Shown piece after piece: positions 36,271 through 46,832 of a stretch of DNA of 64,000 nt. This stretch comes from Devosia sp. LC5. GTDB lineage: Bacteria > Pseudomonadota > Alphaproteobacteria > Rhizobiales > Devosiaceae. Location of the stretch: assembly GCF_000735585.1 (NCBI RefSeq), contig NZ_JNNO01000023.1, positions 62,001 to 126,000 on the forward strand, in the 5' to 3' direction. A model generated the notes under the pieces. It had not been told where the DNA came from and searched no databases. It was given only the letters and a program-made list of their open reading frames with translations. How positions within the stretch are numbered: position 1 is the first letter of the stretch; every line of letters starts with the position of its first letter. Both the position numbers and the translations under genes were made by a program.

Positions 36271-36406
36271 CCCCCTCACCCGTCTCGCCCTACGGGCGAT
36301 CCACCCTCTCCCACAAGGGGCGAGGGTTGGGATCCGAGTTCAGCCGAACCACCGAGCGTCCCTTCTCCCCTCGTGGGAGAAGGTGCCCGAAGGGCGGATG
36401 AGGGGA
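36271..36406. repeat. REP-like palindromic repeat pair
   Basis: Two inverted CCCTCTCCCACAAGGGG / CCCCTCGTGGGAGAAGG units plus flanking CCCTACGGGC and GCCCGAAGGGC pieces. A second copy stands at 41123-41267. Such units are common between core genes in alphaproteobacteria and fold into strong hairpins. Confidence 0.75.
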
Positions 36407-36413
36407 GCTATCC

Positions 36414-38396
36414 TTAGACCGCGATCTTGCCGCCGCCCTGCTTGGTGATGACGACCACCGAGGGACGCACCGGCATGGCGTCGTCGAAGTCGGGCCAGCG
36501 GGTCGACAGGTCCTCGTAATAGGACACGCGGCCAAAGCCTTCCCAATCGTCGCCGCCATCGGCGGGATGCTGCACGGCGACGAAGGCCGTTTCATCATCT
36601 GGGGTGAAGAGCGGGCCGCACATTTCGGCGCCGACAGGCACACGGAAGAACAGCTTGGAGGTCGCGCGGGCATCGCCCTCGGTATCCACCGCCCACAGGC
36701 CATCGGTGCGGCCCGTGCCCGAGGGGCTGTTGCCATCGGTTGAGACCCAGAGGCGGCCCAGCGAATCCACCGCGCAATTGTCGGGCATGCCGAACCAGCC
36801 ATTGACGGTCGTGTCGGTGGAGAAGGTCGCGCCCACTTCGGCAATCGAGGGATCGCCGCATTTGAGCAGCACTTCCCAAGTGCCGGTAGTCGCAGCGAAA
36901 TCGCCATCGGCTTCGGCAATTTCGATGATGTGGCCGAAGGCATTTTCGGCGGTCGGGTTGGCGGCGTCCACCTGCTCGGCCGTGCGGCGGGTATTGTTGG
37001 TCAGCATGACATAGACCTTGCCGTTGACGCCATTCGGCTGGATGTCTTCGGGGCGGTCCATCTTGGTGGCGCCGAGCAGGTCACCGGCGCGGCGGGTCTC
37101 GATGACAACGTCGGCCTGGCTGGCAAAGCCGTTGGCTTCGGTCAGCGGACCTTCGCCATACACCAGCGGCAGCCAGGCAATGGTGCCGTCTTCGGCGAAC
37201 TTGGCGACATAGAGCGTGCCTTCGTCGAGCAGGTCCATATTGGCGGCGCGGTCATCGGGGTTGAATGTGCCGGCGGTGACGAATTTATAGACATAGTCGA
37301 AGCGCTCGTCGTCGCCGAGATAGAACACCACGCGGCCGTCCTTGTTGACGATCGACTCGGCGCCCTCATGCTTGAAGCGGCCCAAGGCGGTGCGCTTCTT
37401 GGGGATGGAATTGGGATCCATCACGTCCACTTCAACGATGTAACCGAAGCGGTTGGGCTCGTTCGGTTCCTTGGAGACGTCGAACCGGTCGTAGAAATTG
37501 GCCCATTCGTAGGAGCCCTCGGGAATGCCCAGGCGATCGTAATTCGCCGCTTCTGGGTGATCGGCCGGCAATTCGCCACCGAAATAGCCGTGAATGTTCT
37601 CCTCGGCCATCACATAGGTGCCCCAGGGCGTGACGCCGCCAGCGCAATTGTTGATGGTACCGAACACTTTCGTGCCGCTCGGGTCGGCATTGGTCTGCAG
37701 GCGCGCATGGCCAGCGGCGGGGCCGCTAATGGCCATTTCGGTGTTGACGGTGATGCGGCGGTTGAGCGCGCCGTCCTTGACCACGGCCCATTTGCCATCG
37801 GTCTTCTTGATTTCGACAATGGTGCCGCCATGGGCCGCCAATTCGATATCCACCTGCTCCTTGGTGAGCGGATTGAGGGTCATTTCGCCCTCGGCCAGCG
37901 TCACGATGCCAGGGAACATCAGGTGCGGATTGGTATATTCGTGGTTGACGACCAGAAGGCCATGTTCGGAGGAATCCTCGAAGGGGATATAGCCGACATA
38001 GTCGTTATTATAGCCGAACTGGCGGGCCTGGGCCTCGGCAGTCTGGGCGGTCGGATCGAATTCAGGCGCGTCGGGAAACAGGCCATCGCCCCAGCGCAGC
38101 AGGATATCGGCATCATAGCCTTCGGCGACGTGGTGAGTCTCGTCGATACCGGCTTCCACTTCGGGGAAGGAGAAGGCCGAGCCGCCGGCGGCCTTGGCAT
38201 CCTGGGCGGTGAGAATGGCGAGCGGGCTGACGGTGGCGGCAATGGCCGACACGGCAAGCGAACCCTGGAGGAACCCGCGGCGCGAGAACCGCGCGCTGAT
38301 CAGTTCGCCCATAGTGGGATTGGCAGTCATGTTGCGCGGCGGTGCATCGGCCGCTTCGAGCTGGGACGTCTTGAAAATGGGGGCCTGGTCGTTCAT
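36414..38396 (-). CDS. Tat-exported PhoX-family phosphatase (DUF839)
   Basis: 660 aa from ATG 38396, nine bases after GAGGAG. Tat signal: SRRGFLQGSLAVSAIA near residues 40-55. Body matches PhoX-type calcium-dependent phosphatases (GVTPWGTYVMAEENIHGYF; NGVNGKVYVMLTNNTRR). Acts in the periplasm to release phosphate from esters. Monocistronic, convergent with metA. Confidence 0.85.
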   Translation of the reverse strand: MNDQAPIFKTSQLEAADAPPRNMTANPTMGELISARFSRRGFLQGSLAVSAIAATVSPLAILTAQDAKAAGGSAFSFPEVEAGIDETHHVAEGYDADILLRWGDGLFPDAPEFDPTAQTAEAQARQFGYNNDYVGYIPFEDSSEHGLLVVNHEYTNPHLMFPGIVTLAEGEMTLNPLTKEQVDIELAAHGGTIVEIKKTDGKWAVVKDGALNRRITVNTEMAISGPAAGHARLQTNADPSGTKVFGTINNCAGGVTPWGTYVMAEENIHGYFGGELPADHPEAANYDRLGIPEGSYEWANFYDRFDVSKEPNEPNRFGYIVEVDVMDPNSIPKKRTALGRFKHEGAESIVNKDGRVVFYLGDDERFDYVYKFVTAGTFNPDDRAANMDLLDEGTLYVAKFAEDGTIAWLPLVYGEGPLTEANGFASQADVVIETRRAGDLLGATKMDRPEDIQPNGVNGKVYVMLTNNTRRTAEQVDAANPTAENAFGHIIEIAEADGDFAATTGTWEVLLKCGDPSIAEVGATFSTDTTVNGWFGMPDNCAVDSLGRLWVSTDGNSPSGTGRTDGLWAVDTEGDARATSKLFFRVPVGAEMCGPLFTPDDETAFVAVQHPADGGDDWEGFGRVSYYEDLSTRWPDFDDAMPVRPSVVVITKQGGGKIAV

Positions 38397-38638
38397 CGCG
38401 GAAAGCTCCTCAACAGCCTGGAAGTTTTGAACCATTCCAATCTGTAGGGTGTGCGGCTGACAGCCGGGCGACAATGACATGACGTTTTAACGACATCGTT
38501 TTTGGCTGGGGGCTCAAGCACTTGGCCGCAGGCGCGGAATCATCGCCTGTGGATAGCACGGCGATTGCGTCACGCATGCCGCTCTTGCATTGTGGCCGCC
38601 AGTCCTTACTTTCTGCGGGCACATGGGAGGCTCGACGT

Positions 38639-40090
38639 TTGGCTCAATCTCCAACCACCATCGTCGACGAACTGGGCATTGCCCTTGCCAATCTGAGCGA
38701 CGCCGCAACCGGCGCTTTCACCCCGACATTGCGGTTGGGGGTGACCGGGCTGAGTCGGGCGGGCAAGACCATCTTCATTACTGCTCTGGTGCATAATCTG
38801 CTGGCCGGCGGACGGCTCCCGGGCTTCACGCCACTGGCCGAGGGACGTTTCATTGGCGCCCGGCTGGCCGAATATCCAGATGCGACCATTCCCCGCTTTG
38901 CCTATGAACGGCATCTGGAAGCGCTGACCGGCAAGACACCCACCTGGCCTGATAGCACGCGGCAGATTTCTCAACTGCGCATCGTACTCAAATACCAATC
39001 CAATCGCTGGTATTCGGGGCTGCGCGGGCCTTCGACGCTCAATCTCGATATTGTCGATTATCCCGGCGAATGGATACTCGACCTGCCGCTGCTCGGCCTC
39101 TCCTTTGCCGAATGGAGCGCCGAGGCGCTGGAGCGCGCCCATCGCCCCGGATCTGGCAAGGAGGCCAAGCCGTTCCTTGATCTGCTGGGCGCGATAGATC
39201 CGTATAAGGAAGCCAACGATCCCGATGCGGAAAAGCTGGCTGCGGCGTTTACCGACTATCTCAGGCGCAGCCGGGAGCATGGGGCGCTGTCCACCCTGCC
39301 CCCGGGCCGGTTTCTGCTGCCGGGTGATCTGGAAGGCTCGCCCGCGCTGACCTTTGCGCCGCTGTCGCCCTCGGACCAGCGCGCCCGCTCATCAAGCCTT
39401 TATGCCATGCTGGAGCACCGCTACGAGGCCTATAAGGACCGCATCGTGCGGCCCTTCTTCCGCGATCATTTTGCCCGGCTCGACCGGCAGGTGGTGCTGG
39501 TGGACACGCTACGGGCGCTCAATGCCGGGCCAGCGGCGGTGGCGGATCTCGAGACGGCGCTGACGGCGGTGCTGTCCTGCTTCCGGCAGGGCGAGAGCAA
39601 TCCGCTGCTGCGGCCCTTCATGCGCAAGATCGACCGGATATTGTTTGCCGCGACCAAGGCCGACCATGTCCACCACACCAGCCACGACCGGCTGGAGGCG
39701 ATCCTCAACCGGCTGGTGGCCAGCGCCAGCAAGCGGGCGCGTTTTGCCGGGGCCGAGACCAAATCCATTGCCCTGGCGGGCATCCGCGCGACGCGCGAGG
39801 GCAGCATTGTCGAGAATGGCGAGACGCTGCCCACCATTATCGGAACGCCCATGGCGGGCGAAGTCCTGGACGGCACGAGCTATGATGGCAAAACCGAAAT
39901 TGCTCTATTTCCCGGCGACTTGCCGGAGCGGCCGGATTCATTGTTCGAGGATGGCACGCCCGTGGCATTGAATTTTTTGCGCTTTACCCCGCCGCAAAAG
40001 CTCGACCGCAATGCCACGGGCGACGTGGTGCTGCCCCATATACGGTTTGACCGCGCGCTGGATTATCTGGTGGGAGATTGGCTCGCATGA
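38639..40090 (+). CDS. ycjX: YcjX-family P-loop protein (DUF463)
   Basis: 483 aa from TTG 38639, eight bases after GGGAGG; longer frames upstream lack a ribosome site and exceed the family length. Walker A near residue 32-40 (GLSRAGKTIFIT). DxxG-like region DIVDYPGEWILDLP. YcjX proteins are GTP-binding relatives of the dynamin/septin class encoded with YcjF; linked to envelope stress in Proteobacteria. Stop overlaps the next start. Confidence 0.88.
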   Translation: MAQSPTTIVDELGIALANLSDAATGAFTPTLRLGVTGLSRAGKTIFITALVHNLLAGGRLPGFTPLAEGRFIGARLAEYPDATIPRFAYERHLEALTGKTPTWPDSTRQISQLRIVLKYQSNRWYSGLRGPSTLNLDIVDYPGEWILDLPLLGLSFAEWSAEALERAHRPGSGKEAKPFLDLLGAIDPYKEANDPDAEKLAAAFTDYLRRSREHGALSTLPPGRFLLPGDLEGSPALTFAPLSPSDQRARSSSLYAMLEHRYEAYKDRIVRPFFRDHFARLDRQVVLVDTLRALNAGPAAVADLETALTAVLSCFRQGESNPLLRPFMRKIDRILFAATKADHVHHTSHDRLEAILNRLVASASKRARFAGAETKSIALAGIRATREGSIVENGETLPTIIGTPMAGEVLDGTSYDGKTEIALFPGDLPERPDSLFEDGTPVALNFLRFTPPQKLDRNATGDVVLPHIRFDRALDYLVGDWLA

Positions 40091-41103
40091 AACGTCCTAT
40101 TGCCCGCCCGACCGCAGCCACCACCGAGAATAGCGAAGCGCTCCGCGTCCCGCGCGCCTTCGCGCCGGCCAAGGTGGAGATTGCCGAGGTCGACTTTGAC
40201 CCGGCGGTGGACAAAACCCTCGCTGCGCCCCCGCCAAGACCCATGGGCTGGCTGGGTCGCTTGGCTTGGACCACGGGCGGCGTGCTGGTATCGGCCGGGC
40301 TGGGGCTGGCCGCCGACCGGCTGATCCGCGACCTGTTCGAGCGCAATGAATGGTTGGGCTGGGTCGGGATCGGCGTACTGGTGCTGTTCGTGCTGGCGGT
40401 ATTGGTGCTGGCGGCACGGGAAATGTTCGCGCTGCGGCGGCTGAAAGTGCTGGATCATCTGCGGAGCGATGCCGAGCAGGCCACGGCCGACAATGACCAG
40501 CACAAGGCCAGGCATGTGGTGGAGCGGCTGGAAGCCATTTATGCCGCCCGGCCTGATCTGGCGCGGGCACGCCAGCATGTGGCCGATAACCTGCCGCATC
40601 TGTTTGATGGGCACGAAGCCATCGCGCTGGCCGAGCGCAGCCTGATGGCGCCGCTCGACGCCCGGGCCAGGACGCTGACGGCAGCTTCGGCCCGGCGGGT
40701 GGCACTGGTGACGGCAGTATCGCCGCGCGCCTTGGTCGATATTGCCTTCGTGATCTATGAGAGCATTCGGCTTGCCGGGGCCATTGCAGCACTCTACGGG
40801 GCCCGCCCGGGCCTGTTCGGCTCCTGGCGGCTCACTGGTGCCGTGCTGGCGCATCTGGCGGTGACGGGCGGCCTGGTGTTGACTGACGGCATTGTCGAGC
40901 AATTGGTGGGCCAGGGCCTCGCGGCCAAGCTATCGGCGCGGCTGGGCGAGGGCGTCGTCAATGGCTTGATGACGGTTCGGGTAGGCATTGCGGCCATGCG
41001 CGTGGTGCGGCCCCTGCCGTTCGAGACGCAGAAGCAGCCCATGGTGCGGGATTTTATTCCGGAGCTGACCAAGGTTACGGCGGATGCGGGGAAGGCCGGC
41101 TAA
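40087..41103 (+). CDS. ycjF: YcjF-family membrane protein (DUF697)
   Basis: 338 aa from ATG 40087, overlapping the ycjX stop by four bases. Two membrane segments near residues 55-75 and 90-112, then a soluble helical region and a C-terminal hydrophobic portion (LTGAVLAHLAVTGGLVLTDG). Partner of YcjX at the inner membrane. Confidence 0.87.
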   Translation: MKRPIARPTAATTENSEALRVPRAFAPAKVEIAEVDFDPAVDKTLAAPPPRPMGWLGRLAWTTGGVLVSAGLGLAADRLIRDLFERNEWLGWVGIGVLVLFVLAVLVLAAREMFALRRLKVLDHLRSDAEQATADNDQHKARHVVERLEAIYAARPDLARARQHVADNLPHLFDGHEAIALAERSLMAPLDARARTLTAASARRVALVTAVSPRALVDIAFVIYESIRLAGAIAALYGARPGLFGSWRLTGAVLAHLAVTGGLVLTDGIVEQLVGQGLAAKLSARLGEGVVNGLMTVRVGIAAMRVVRPLPFETQKQPMVRDFIPELTKVTADAGKAG

Positions 41104-41122
41104 GTGTTTGCGGGAGCATCGC

Positions 41123-41267
41123 ACCCCTCACCCTGATCATTCCGCTGAACGCAGAATGATCTGTCCCTCTCCCACAAGGGACGAGGGTAGGCATCGTGGA
41201 TTGGGAGGCACCGCACCCTCCCTTCTCCCCTCGTGGGAGAAGGTGCCCGTAGGGTGGATGAGGGGGC
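41123..41267. repeat. REP-like palindromic repeat pair, second copy
   Basis: Same arrangement as 36271-36406 (CCCTCTCCCACAAGGGA ... CCCCTCGTGGGAGAAGG), with an extra inverted GATCATTC / GAATGATC piece. It fills the gap between ycjF and the HxlR gene. Confidence 0.75.
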
Positions 41268-41690
41268 CTATTCCGCCGCCTGCAATGGCTGATGCAGCAC
41301 CACCCTGCCCTTGGGCCTGGGCATGGCGTCGGGATGGGCGTCGAAATAGCGCATCCGGGCGGCGATGACTTTGGGACGGTTATTGACCGCCCAGGCGCCC
41401 AAAGCCTGGAGCGGCACCTGCAGGTCGCGCCCCAATTCGGTCAATTCATAATCAACCCGTGGTGGAATCGATGGCGTTACCGTGCGGGTGACCAGGCCAT
41501 CCATTTCCAGATCGCGCAGCGTGGCGGTAAGCACTTTCTGGCTGATGCCACCAATGACTCGCTTGATTTCACCGAAGCGCATCGGCCCTTCGCTGAGTTT
41601 GTTGATGATCAAAACGGTCCACTTGCCGCCGATCTGGTGCAGGATTTCACTGACCGGACGGCAATCGTGGTGGGGTTCAATTGGTTTCAT
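41268..41690 (-). CDS. HxlR-family regulator
   Basis: 140 aa. Winged HTH of HxlR type: ILHQIGGKWTVLIINKLSEGPMRF, then LRDLEMDGLVTRTV. These proteins commonly sense redox or electrophile stress and control an adjacent oxidoreductase. The divergent neighbour is exactly such a gene but is decayed, so the regulator may have lost its target. Confidence 0.88.
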   Translation of the reverse strand: MKPIEPHHDCRPVSEILHQIGGKWTVLIINKLSEGPMRFGEIKRVIGGISQKVLTATLRDLEMDGLVTRTVTPSIPPRVDYELTELGRDLQVPLQALGAWAVNNRPKVIAARMRYFDAHPDAMPRPKGRVVLHQPLQAAE

Positions 41691-41786
41691 TTAAGTGCCT
41701 GACATATCGCAAAAGTGCCGTCTTGCGGCATTGGAGACAGTCACTCATATTAGCGTCAGTCTCTAACGGATACCATAGGGTCCATC

Positions 41787-41972
41787 ATGAAAACCGTCGC
41801 CGTCCTCGTTGGCAGCCTGAGCCCCGATTCCATCAACCGCAAGCTGACCCGCACGCTGGAAAAGCTGGCCGGCGGCAAGCTGAAGTTCGACTATGCCAAT
41901 CTGGGCGGCCTGCCCCACCCGAGGCGGTCACCAAGTTCAAGCAGTTCGTCCCCGCTTTCGCGGGGATGACAC
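41787..41972 (+). pseudogene. Decayed NADPH-dependent FMN reductase
   Basis: ATG 41787 starts a clear flavodoxin-fold N-terminus (MKTVAVLVGSLSPDSINRKL then LTRTLEKLAG) up to LGGLPH. The next bases in another frame read PEAVTKFKQFV, which in intact proteins lies further along. So an internal deletion plus frameshift occurred, and the 3' end runs into a CCCCGCTTTCGCGGGG repeat. No remaining catalytic core; intact family members are ~180-200 aa. Confidence 0.75.
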
Positions 41973-42016
41973 TGTAGGTGGAACAAAATTTGGGGCAGTG
42001 CTGAGCCTTTGTCGGC

Positions 42017-42337
42017 TCAGTCCTTGGCCGCACTCGGCGCCAAAGTCAGCTTGAGCCCATCCAGTGCGTCGCTCATCAATATCTGGCAGGAGAGGCGCGA
42101 ATTGGAGCGGACGTCGCCGACGCTGTCCAGCATGTCCTCTTCCTCGTCGCTGGGGGCGCCGACCACGTCCATCCAGTCCTTGTCGACATAGACATGGCAG
42201 GTGGCGCAGCTGAGCGCGCCGCCGCATTCGGCCTTGATGTTGAGGCCCCAGTCGCGGATCACTTCCATGGCGCGCCAGCCCTCGAGCCCTTCAAGCTCGT
42301 GGACGTCGCCGGCCTGGTCGGTGACTTGGATTTTCAT
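42017..42337 (-). CDS. 2Fe-2S ferredoxin (adrenodoxin type)
   Basis: 106 aa from ATG 42337, after GAGGAAA. Cluster ligands in AECGGALSCATCHVY plus the downstream RLSCQI cysteine. Electron carrier; located directly downstream of the ferredoxin reductase gene on the same strand (80-odd bases), so it is probably its partner. Similar to the ferredoxin at 48590-48910. Confidence 0.87.
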   Translation of the reverse strand: MKIQVTDQAGDVHELEGLEGWRAMEVIRDWGLNIKAECGGALSCATCHVYVDKDWMDVVGAPSDEEEDMLDSVGDVRSNSRLSCQILMSDALDGLKLTLAPSAAKD

Positions 42338-42426
42338 GGGCGTTTCCTCAACTCCGGGGCGTCCATACCCCCCTCCCGGCCTCCCCCGCAAGGGAAAGCC
42401 CGCATACCATTCGACGAACCTGGAGG

Positions 42427-43464
<1,038 letters not shown>

Positions 43465-43491
43465 TTAGGGCCATGCGGCCGAAATTCTTCT

Positions 43492-43566
43492 CAGGGTCAT
43501 TCCCGCGCAGGCGGGAACCTCTGTTTCAGCAAAACGGGGGTTCCCGCTTTCGCGGGAATGACCCTG
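43492..43566. repeat. Inverted repeat with CAGGGTCAT ends
   Basis: Starts CAGGGTCATTCCCGCG and ends CGCGGGAATGACCCTG, with inner inverted GCGGGAACC / GGTTCCCGC arms. Related GTCATTCCCGCG and GCGGGAATGAC pieces recur near 41950 and 58265-58345. A dispersed hairpin element between core genes. Confidence 0.7.
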
Positions 43567-43598
43567 TGGGTTAATGTGACAAACCCGATCCACTTACC

Positions 43599-44873
43599 TC
43601 AATGGGCGCGGCGAAGGAAGGGGCGCGTGCCGGCGGGGATTTCTGTCAGTCCCGCTGGTTGGTAGAATAGCGCGACTTCGGGGAGACGGTTCTCGATCAA
43701 TGCCTGGCGAGTCGGCTCATGGGTCACCACAAAGGCGTTGAAGCCGCAGCGGCGCATCAGCGGAATCTGATCCTGAAGGACATCACCTACCGCCCGAATT
43801 TCATTCGCATATCCGTAGCGTTCGGCTAGCAATCGGCTAACCGAATAGCCACGTCCATCGGTGAATGCGGGAAACTTGATGGCGATGGAGGCAAAACGGC
43901 CCAGATCGGCCTGCGCATCCTCGATCCGGTCACCCGGAACGATCAGCAGGCCCAGCGGATGCGGATTGGCCAGCACGGCATCGCGATTGGCGAGGAACAC
44001 GGCCAGCGGCACATGCTTGTAGCTGACGCTCGCGGGATCGTCGCCTTCGGCCCATTCATGGAACGGGTCAGCGATGAAGGCGCCATCCTTCCACAGATTG
44101 TGTTTGGTCGCGGCAGTCATCGGCTTGGCGATCGCTCCGTTGAAATCGAAATGGATGCCGCACTCTTTTTTGTTGAGGCCGCGCCACCGGCCGGCACGCG
44201 GGTCCTCGCCCTCGGCAACCACCGAGGTGCAGGGCGCGCAGCCGATCGACTTGTAGCCCTTAGCGAAGAGCGGGTGCTCGGGCAAGCCGTGGTCGATCTT
44301 GTATTGGTTGACATCGGCATCGGAGAAATAGGCCAAGGGGTTGACCTTGATGCGATCATCACTCGTCAATTCGAAATGCGGCAGCACGCCGCGTTCCTTG
44401 GTCTGGAAGCGTTTGCGGCCCGTGACCCAGCCGCCATATTGCTCGGTGACCGGCTCAAGCGGCTCGGTCTTGCGAATATGGCAGCAGGAATCGGGGTCGG
44501 TTTCCCAAAGATCGCCATTGGGATCGAAGCGCTTCACATCCTCCGAATTGGGATGCAGGGCATGCACATTGATCAGGCCCAGATGTTTTTTCAGCGTCTC
44601 GACATAGTCGAGCGTTTCGCGGAAATGCTTGCCGGTTTCGAGGAAATAGACCGGCAGGCTCGGATCGACCTGCGCCACGAGATGCAGCAGCACGGCGGAG
44701 TCCGCGCCGAAGGATGAAACGACAGCCAGATCACCCGCGAGGATTTCGCTGGCGGCCTGACGGAGGACGCCGACGGCATCCATCTCGTCGAACATGCCGT
44801 TGAGGGCCAGAATGCCTAGCGCGCGCAATTTGTCATGCGCGGCCGGAACGGGGGCCAATTTAGGCATTGCCAT
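43599..44873 (-). CDS. cysH: CysH–DUF934 fusion: APS reductase with CysX-like domain
   Basis: 424 aa from ATG 44873, six bases after AAGGAGG, overlapping the cysI end. Residues ~1-250 are adenylyl-sulfate reductase: SSFGADSAVLLH substrate loop and the C130-C131 ... C212-x2-C215 pattern that binds 4Fe-4S, so APS is the likely substrate over PAPS. Residues ~257-424 are DUF934, normally a separate small gene of the same operon. It makes sulfite for CysI. Confidence 0.9.
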   Translation of the reverse strand: MAMPKLAPVPAAHDKLRALGILALNGMFDEMDAVGVLRQAASEILAGDLAVVSSFGADSAVLLHLVAQVDPSLPVYFLETGKHFRETLDYVETLKKHLGLINVHALHPNSEDVKRFDPNGDLWETDPDSCCHIRKTEPLEPVTEQYGGWVTGRKRFQTKERGVLPHFELTSDDRIKVNPLAYFSDADVNQYKIDHGLPEHPLFAKGYKSIGCAPCTSVVAEGEDPRAGRWRGLNKKECGIHFDFNGAIAKPMTAATKHNLWKDGAFIADPFHEWAEGDDPASVSYKHVPLAVFLANRDAVLANPHPLGLLIVPGDRIEDAQADLGRFASIAIKFPAFTDGRGYSVSRLLAERYGYANEIRAVGDVLQDQIPLMRRCGFNAFVVTHEPTRQALIENRLPEVALFYQPAGLTEIPAGTRPFLRRAH

Positions 44874-46518
44874 AGAGGGCCTCCTTAAACGGCGCTTCGC
44901 CCAGGCGGCGATAGGCGGCAATGAAACTTTCATCGGCGCTTTCGCGCTTGGCGATATAGGTATCGACCAGCGTTTCGATGGCACCGGGCACCGCATCGGC
45001 CTCAAAGCCGGGGCCGATGATCTTGCCGACGGAGGCGTGCTCGGTGGCGTCGCCGCCCAGGGTGATCTGATAGAGCTCGCCGCCCTTTTTCTCGACGCCC
45101 AGAATGCCGATGTGACCGACATGGTGGTGGCCGCATGCATTGATGCAGCCGGAAATCTTGATCTTGAGATCGCCGATTTCAGCCTGCCGCTTGGGCTCGG
45201 CGAACTTTTTCGAGATTTCCTGCGCGATGGGGATCGAGCGGGCATTGGCCAGGGCGCAGAAATCAAGGCCCGGGCAGCAGATCATGTCGGTGATCAGCCC
45301 ATTATTGCCTTCGGCAAGGCCGGTGGCGACCAGCGCGTCATAGACAGCGCGCAGGTCAGCAATGGCGACGTGCGGCAGGACCAGGTTCTGCTCATGCGTC
45401 ACGCGCAATTCGTCGAACGCATAGCGCTCGGCGATATCGGCGATATCGTCCATCTGCTTGTCGGTGGCATCGCCCGGCGCGCCGCCGACCGGCTTGAGCG
45501 AGACGGTGACCGAAGCATAGCCGGGTTCGCGGTGCGAATTGATATTGTGGTCGAGCCAGCGGCCATAGGCCGGGTCGATGATGGATTGGTAAGCCACATC
45601 GATCTTGGTGGCCGGCTGCGCCTTGAACTGCGGCGGCGCGAAATAGGCCGTGATCCGGTCCACTTCCTCAGCCGGCAGGGTCAGCACCCCGCCGCGCACT
45701 TCGGCAAACTCGGCTTCCACCTGCCCCTTGATCGTCTCAAGGCCTTCTTCGTGCACCAGGATCTTGATGCGCGCCTTGTACTTGTTGTCGCGGCGGCCAT
45801 AGCGGTTATAGACCCGCATGATGGATTCAAGATACGCCAGCAGGTGCTCATTGGGCACGAAGCTGTTGATCAGCTTGCCGATCATCGGCGTGCGGCCCAG
45901 GCCGCCACCAACCCAGACTTCCCAGCCGATATCACCGGCCGCATTGGTCGCCGCCTGCAGGCCGATATCGTGGAAGCGGATGGCAGCGCGGTCGTTCGGC
46001 GCGCCAGTCACGGCGATCTTGAACTTGCGCGGCAGATAGCTGAATTCGGGATGCAGGCTCGACCATTGGCGCAGGATTTCGGCAATCGGGCGCGGATCGA
46101 TGATTTCGTCGGCAGCGGCGCCGGCGAAATGGTCGGCGGTGACATTGCGAATGCAATTGCCCGAGGTCTGGATAGCGTGCATCTCAACCGAAGCCAGCTC
46201 CTCCAGGATCACCGGAATGTCCTTGAGCTTGGGCCAGTTGAACTGGATGTTTTGCCGCGTGGTGAAGTGGCCATAGCCGCGATCATAGGTGCGGGCGATA
46301 TGGGCAAACTTGCGCATCTGCTTGCTCGACAGCGTGCCATAGGGCACGGCGATGCGCAGCATATAGGCGTGCAATTGCAGGTAGAGCCCGTTCATCAGCC
46401 GCAGGGGACGGAACTGGTCTTCGCTCAGCTCGCCCGAGAGGCGCCGCTTAACCTGATCGGCAAATTGGCTGGTGCGGCCCGCAACGAAAGCCGCGTCGAA
46501 TTCGTCATATCGATACAT
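44860..46518 (-). CDS. cysI: Nitrite/sulfite reductase, hemoprotein (CysI-type)
   Basis: 552 aa from ATG 46518 (GAGGA upstream; a second ATG at 46530 lacks one). Siroheme/4Fe-4S ligands in CCPGLDFC and SGCINACGHHHVG; repeated ferredoxin-like half-domains (MRKFAHIARTYDRGYGHFTTR). Reduces sulfite to sulfide. The start overlaps the DUF2849 stop, and the end overlaps the cysH start. Siroheme comes from CysG encoded two genes upstream. Confidence 0.93.
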   Translation of the reverse strand: MYRYDEFDAAFVAGRTSQFADQVKRRLSGELSEDQFRPLRLMNGLYLQLHAYMLRIAVPYGTLSSKQMRKFAHIARTYDRGYGHFTTRQNIQFNWPKLKDIPVILEELASVEMHAIQTSGNCIRNVTADHFAGAAADEIIDPRPIAEILRQWSSLHPEFSYLPRKFKIAVTGAPNDRAAIRFHDIGLQAATNAAGDIGWEVWVGGGLGRTPMIGKLINSFVPNEHLLAYLESIMRVYNRYGRRDNKYKARIKILVHEEGLETIKGQVEAEFAEVRGGVLTLPAEEVDRITAYFAPPQFKAQPATKIDVAYQSIIDPAYGRWLDHNINSHREPGYASVTVSLKPVGGAPGDATDKQMDDIADIAERYAFDELRVTHEQNLVLPHVAIADLRAVYDALVATGLAEGNNGLITDMICCPGLDFCALANARSIPIAQEISKKFAEPKRQAEIGDLKIKISGCINACGHHHVGHIGILGVEKKGGELYQITLGGDATEHASVGKIIGPGFEADAVPGAIETLVDTYIAKRESADESFIAAYRRLGEAPFKEALYGNA

Positions 46519-46828
46519 GACCGTCCTCATCCAGATGCTGGCGGTCGTAGATCTCGCCGTTCAATGTCAGGGGCGCGGTGGGGCCCGCCGCCCTAATGCG
46601 TTCGCGCAAGCGCTTGGGGACGATCACGCCGCCCTCCTGGCTCACTTCCTCGATCTCGAGGCTGATGACGCGACCACCGGCCTTGGTCGCCACCAAAGCG
46701 GCATCGCGCTCGGCAGTCTCTTCCTTGGAAAAGAGGCGGGCAGCTTGCAGGTCCTCGACCCATTCATTGTGGGCGTCGAGATAAACCGTCGCACCCGATA
46801 TCAGCTCATTGCCGGTCAGAATTTCCAT
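46505..46828 (-). CDS. DUF2849 protein of the sulfite reductase operon
   Basis: 107 aa. Small soluble protein always seen between cysG and cysI in this order of bacteria; function not established. Start ATG 46828 lies 4 bases after the cysG stop, and its end overlaps cysI. Confidence 0.85.
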   Translation of the reverse strand: MEILTGNELISGATVYLDAHNEWVEDLQAARLFSKEETAERDAALVATKAGGRVISLEIEEVSQEGGVIVPKRLRERIRAAGPTAPLTLNGEIYDRQHLDEDGHVSI

Positions 46829-46832
46829 GCTG

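Noticed and set aside
44860..46530. Sulfite reductase start at 46530
   Set aside because: It lacks a ribosome site, while ATG 46518 has GAGGA at a suitable distance.
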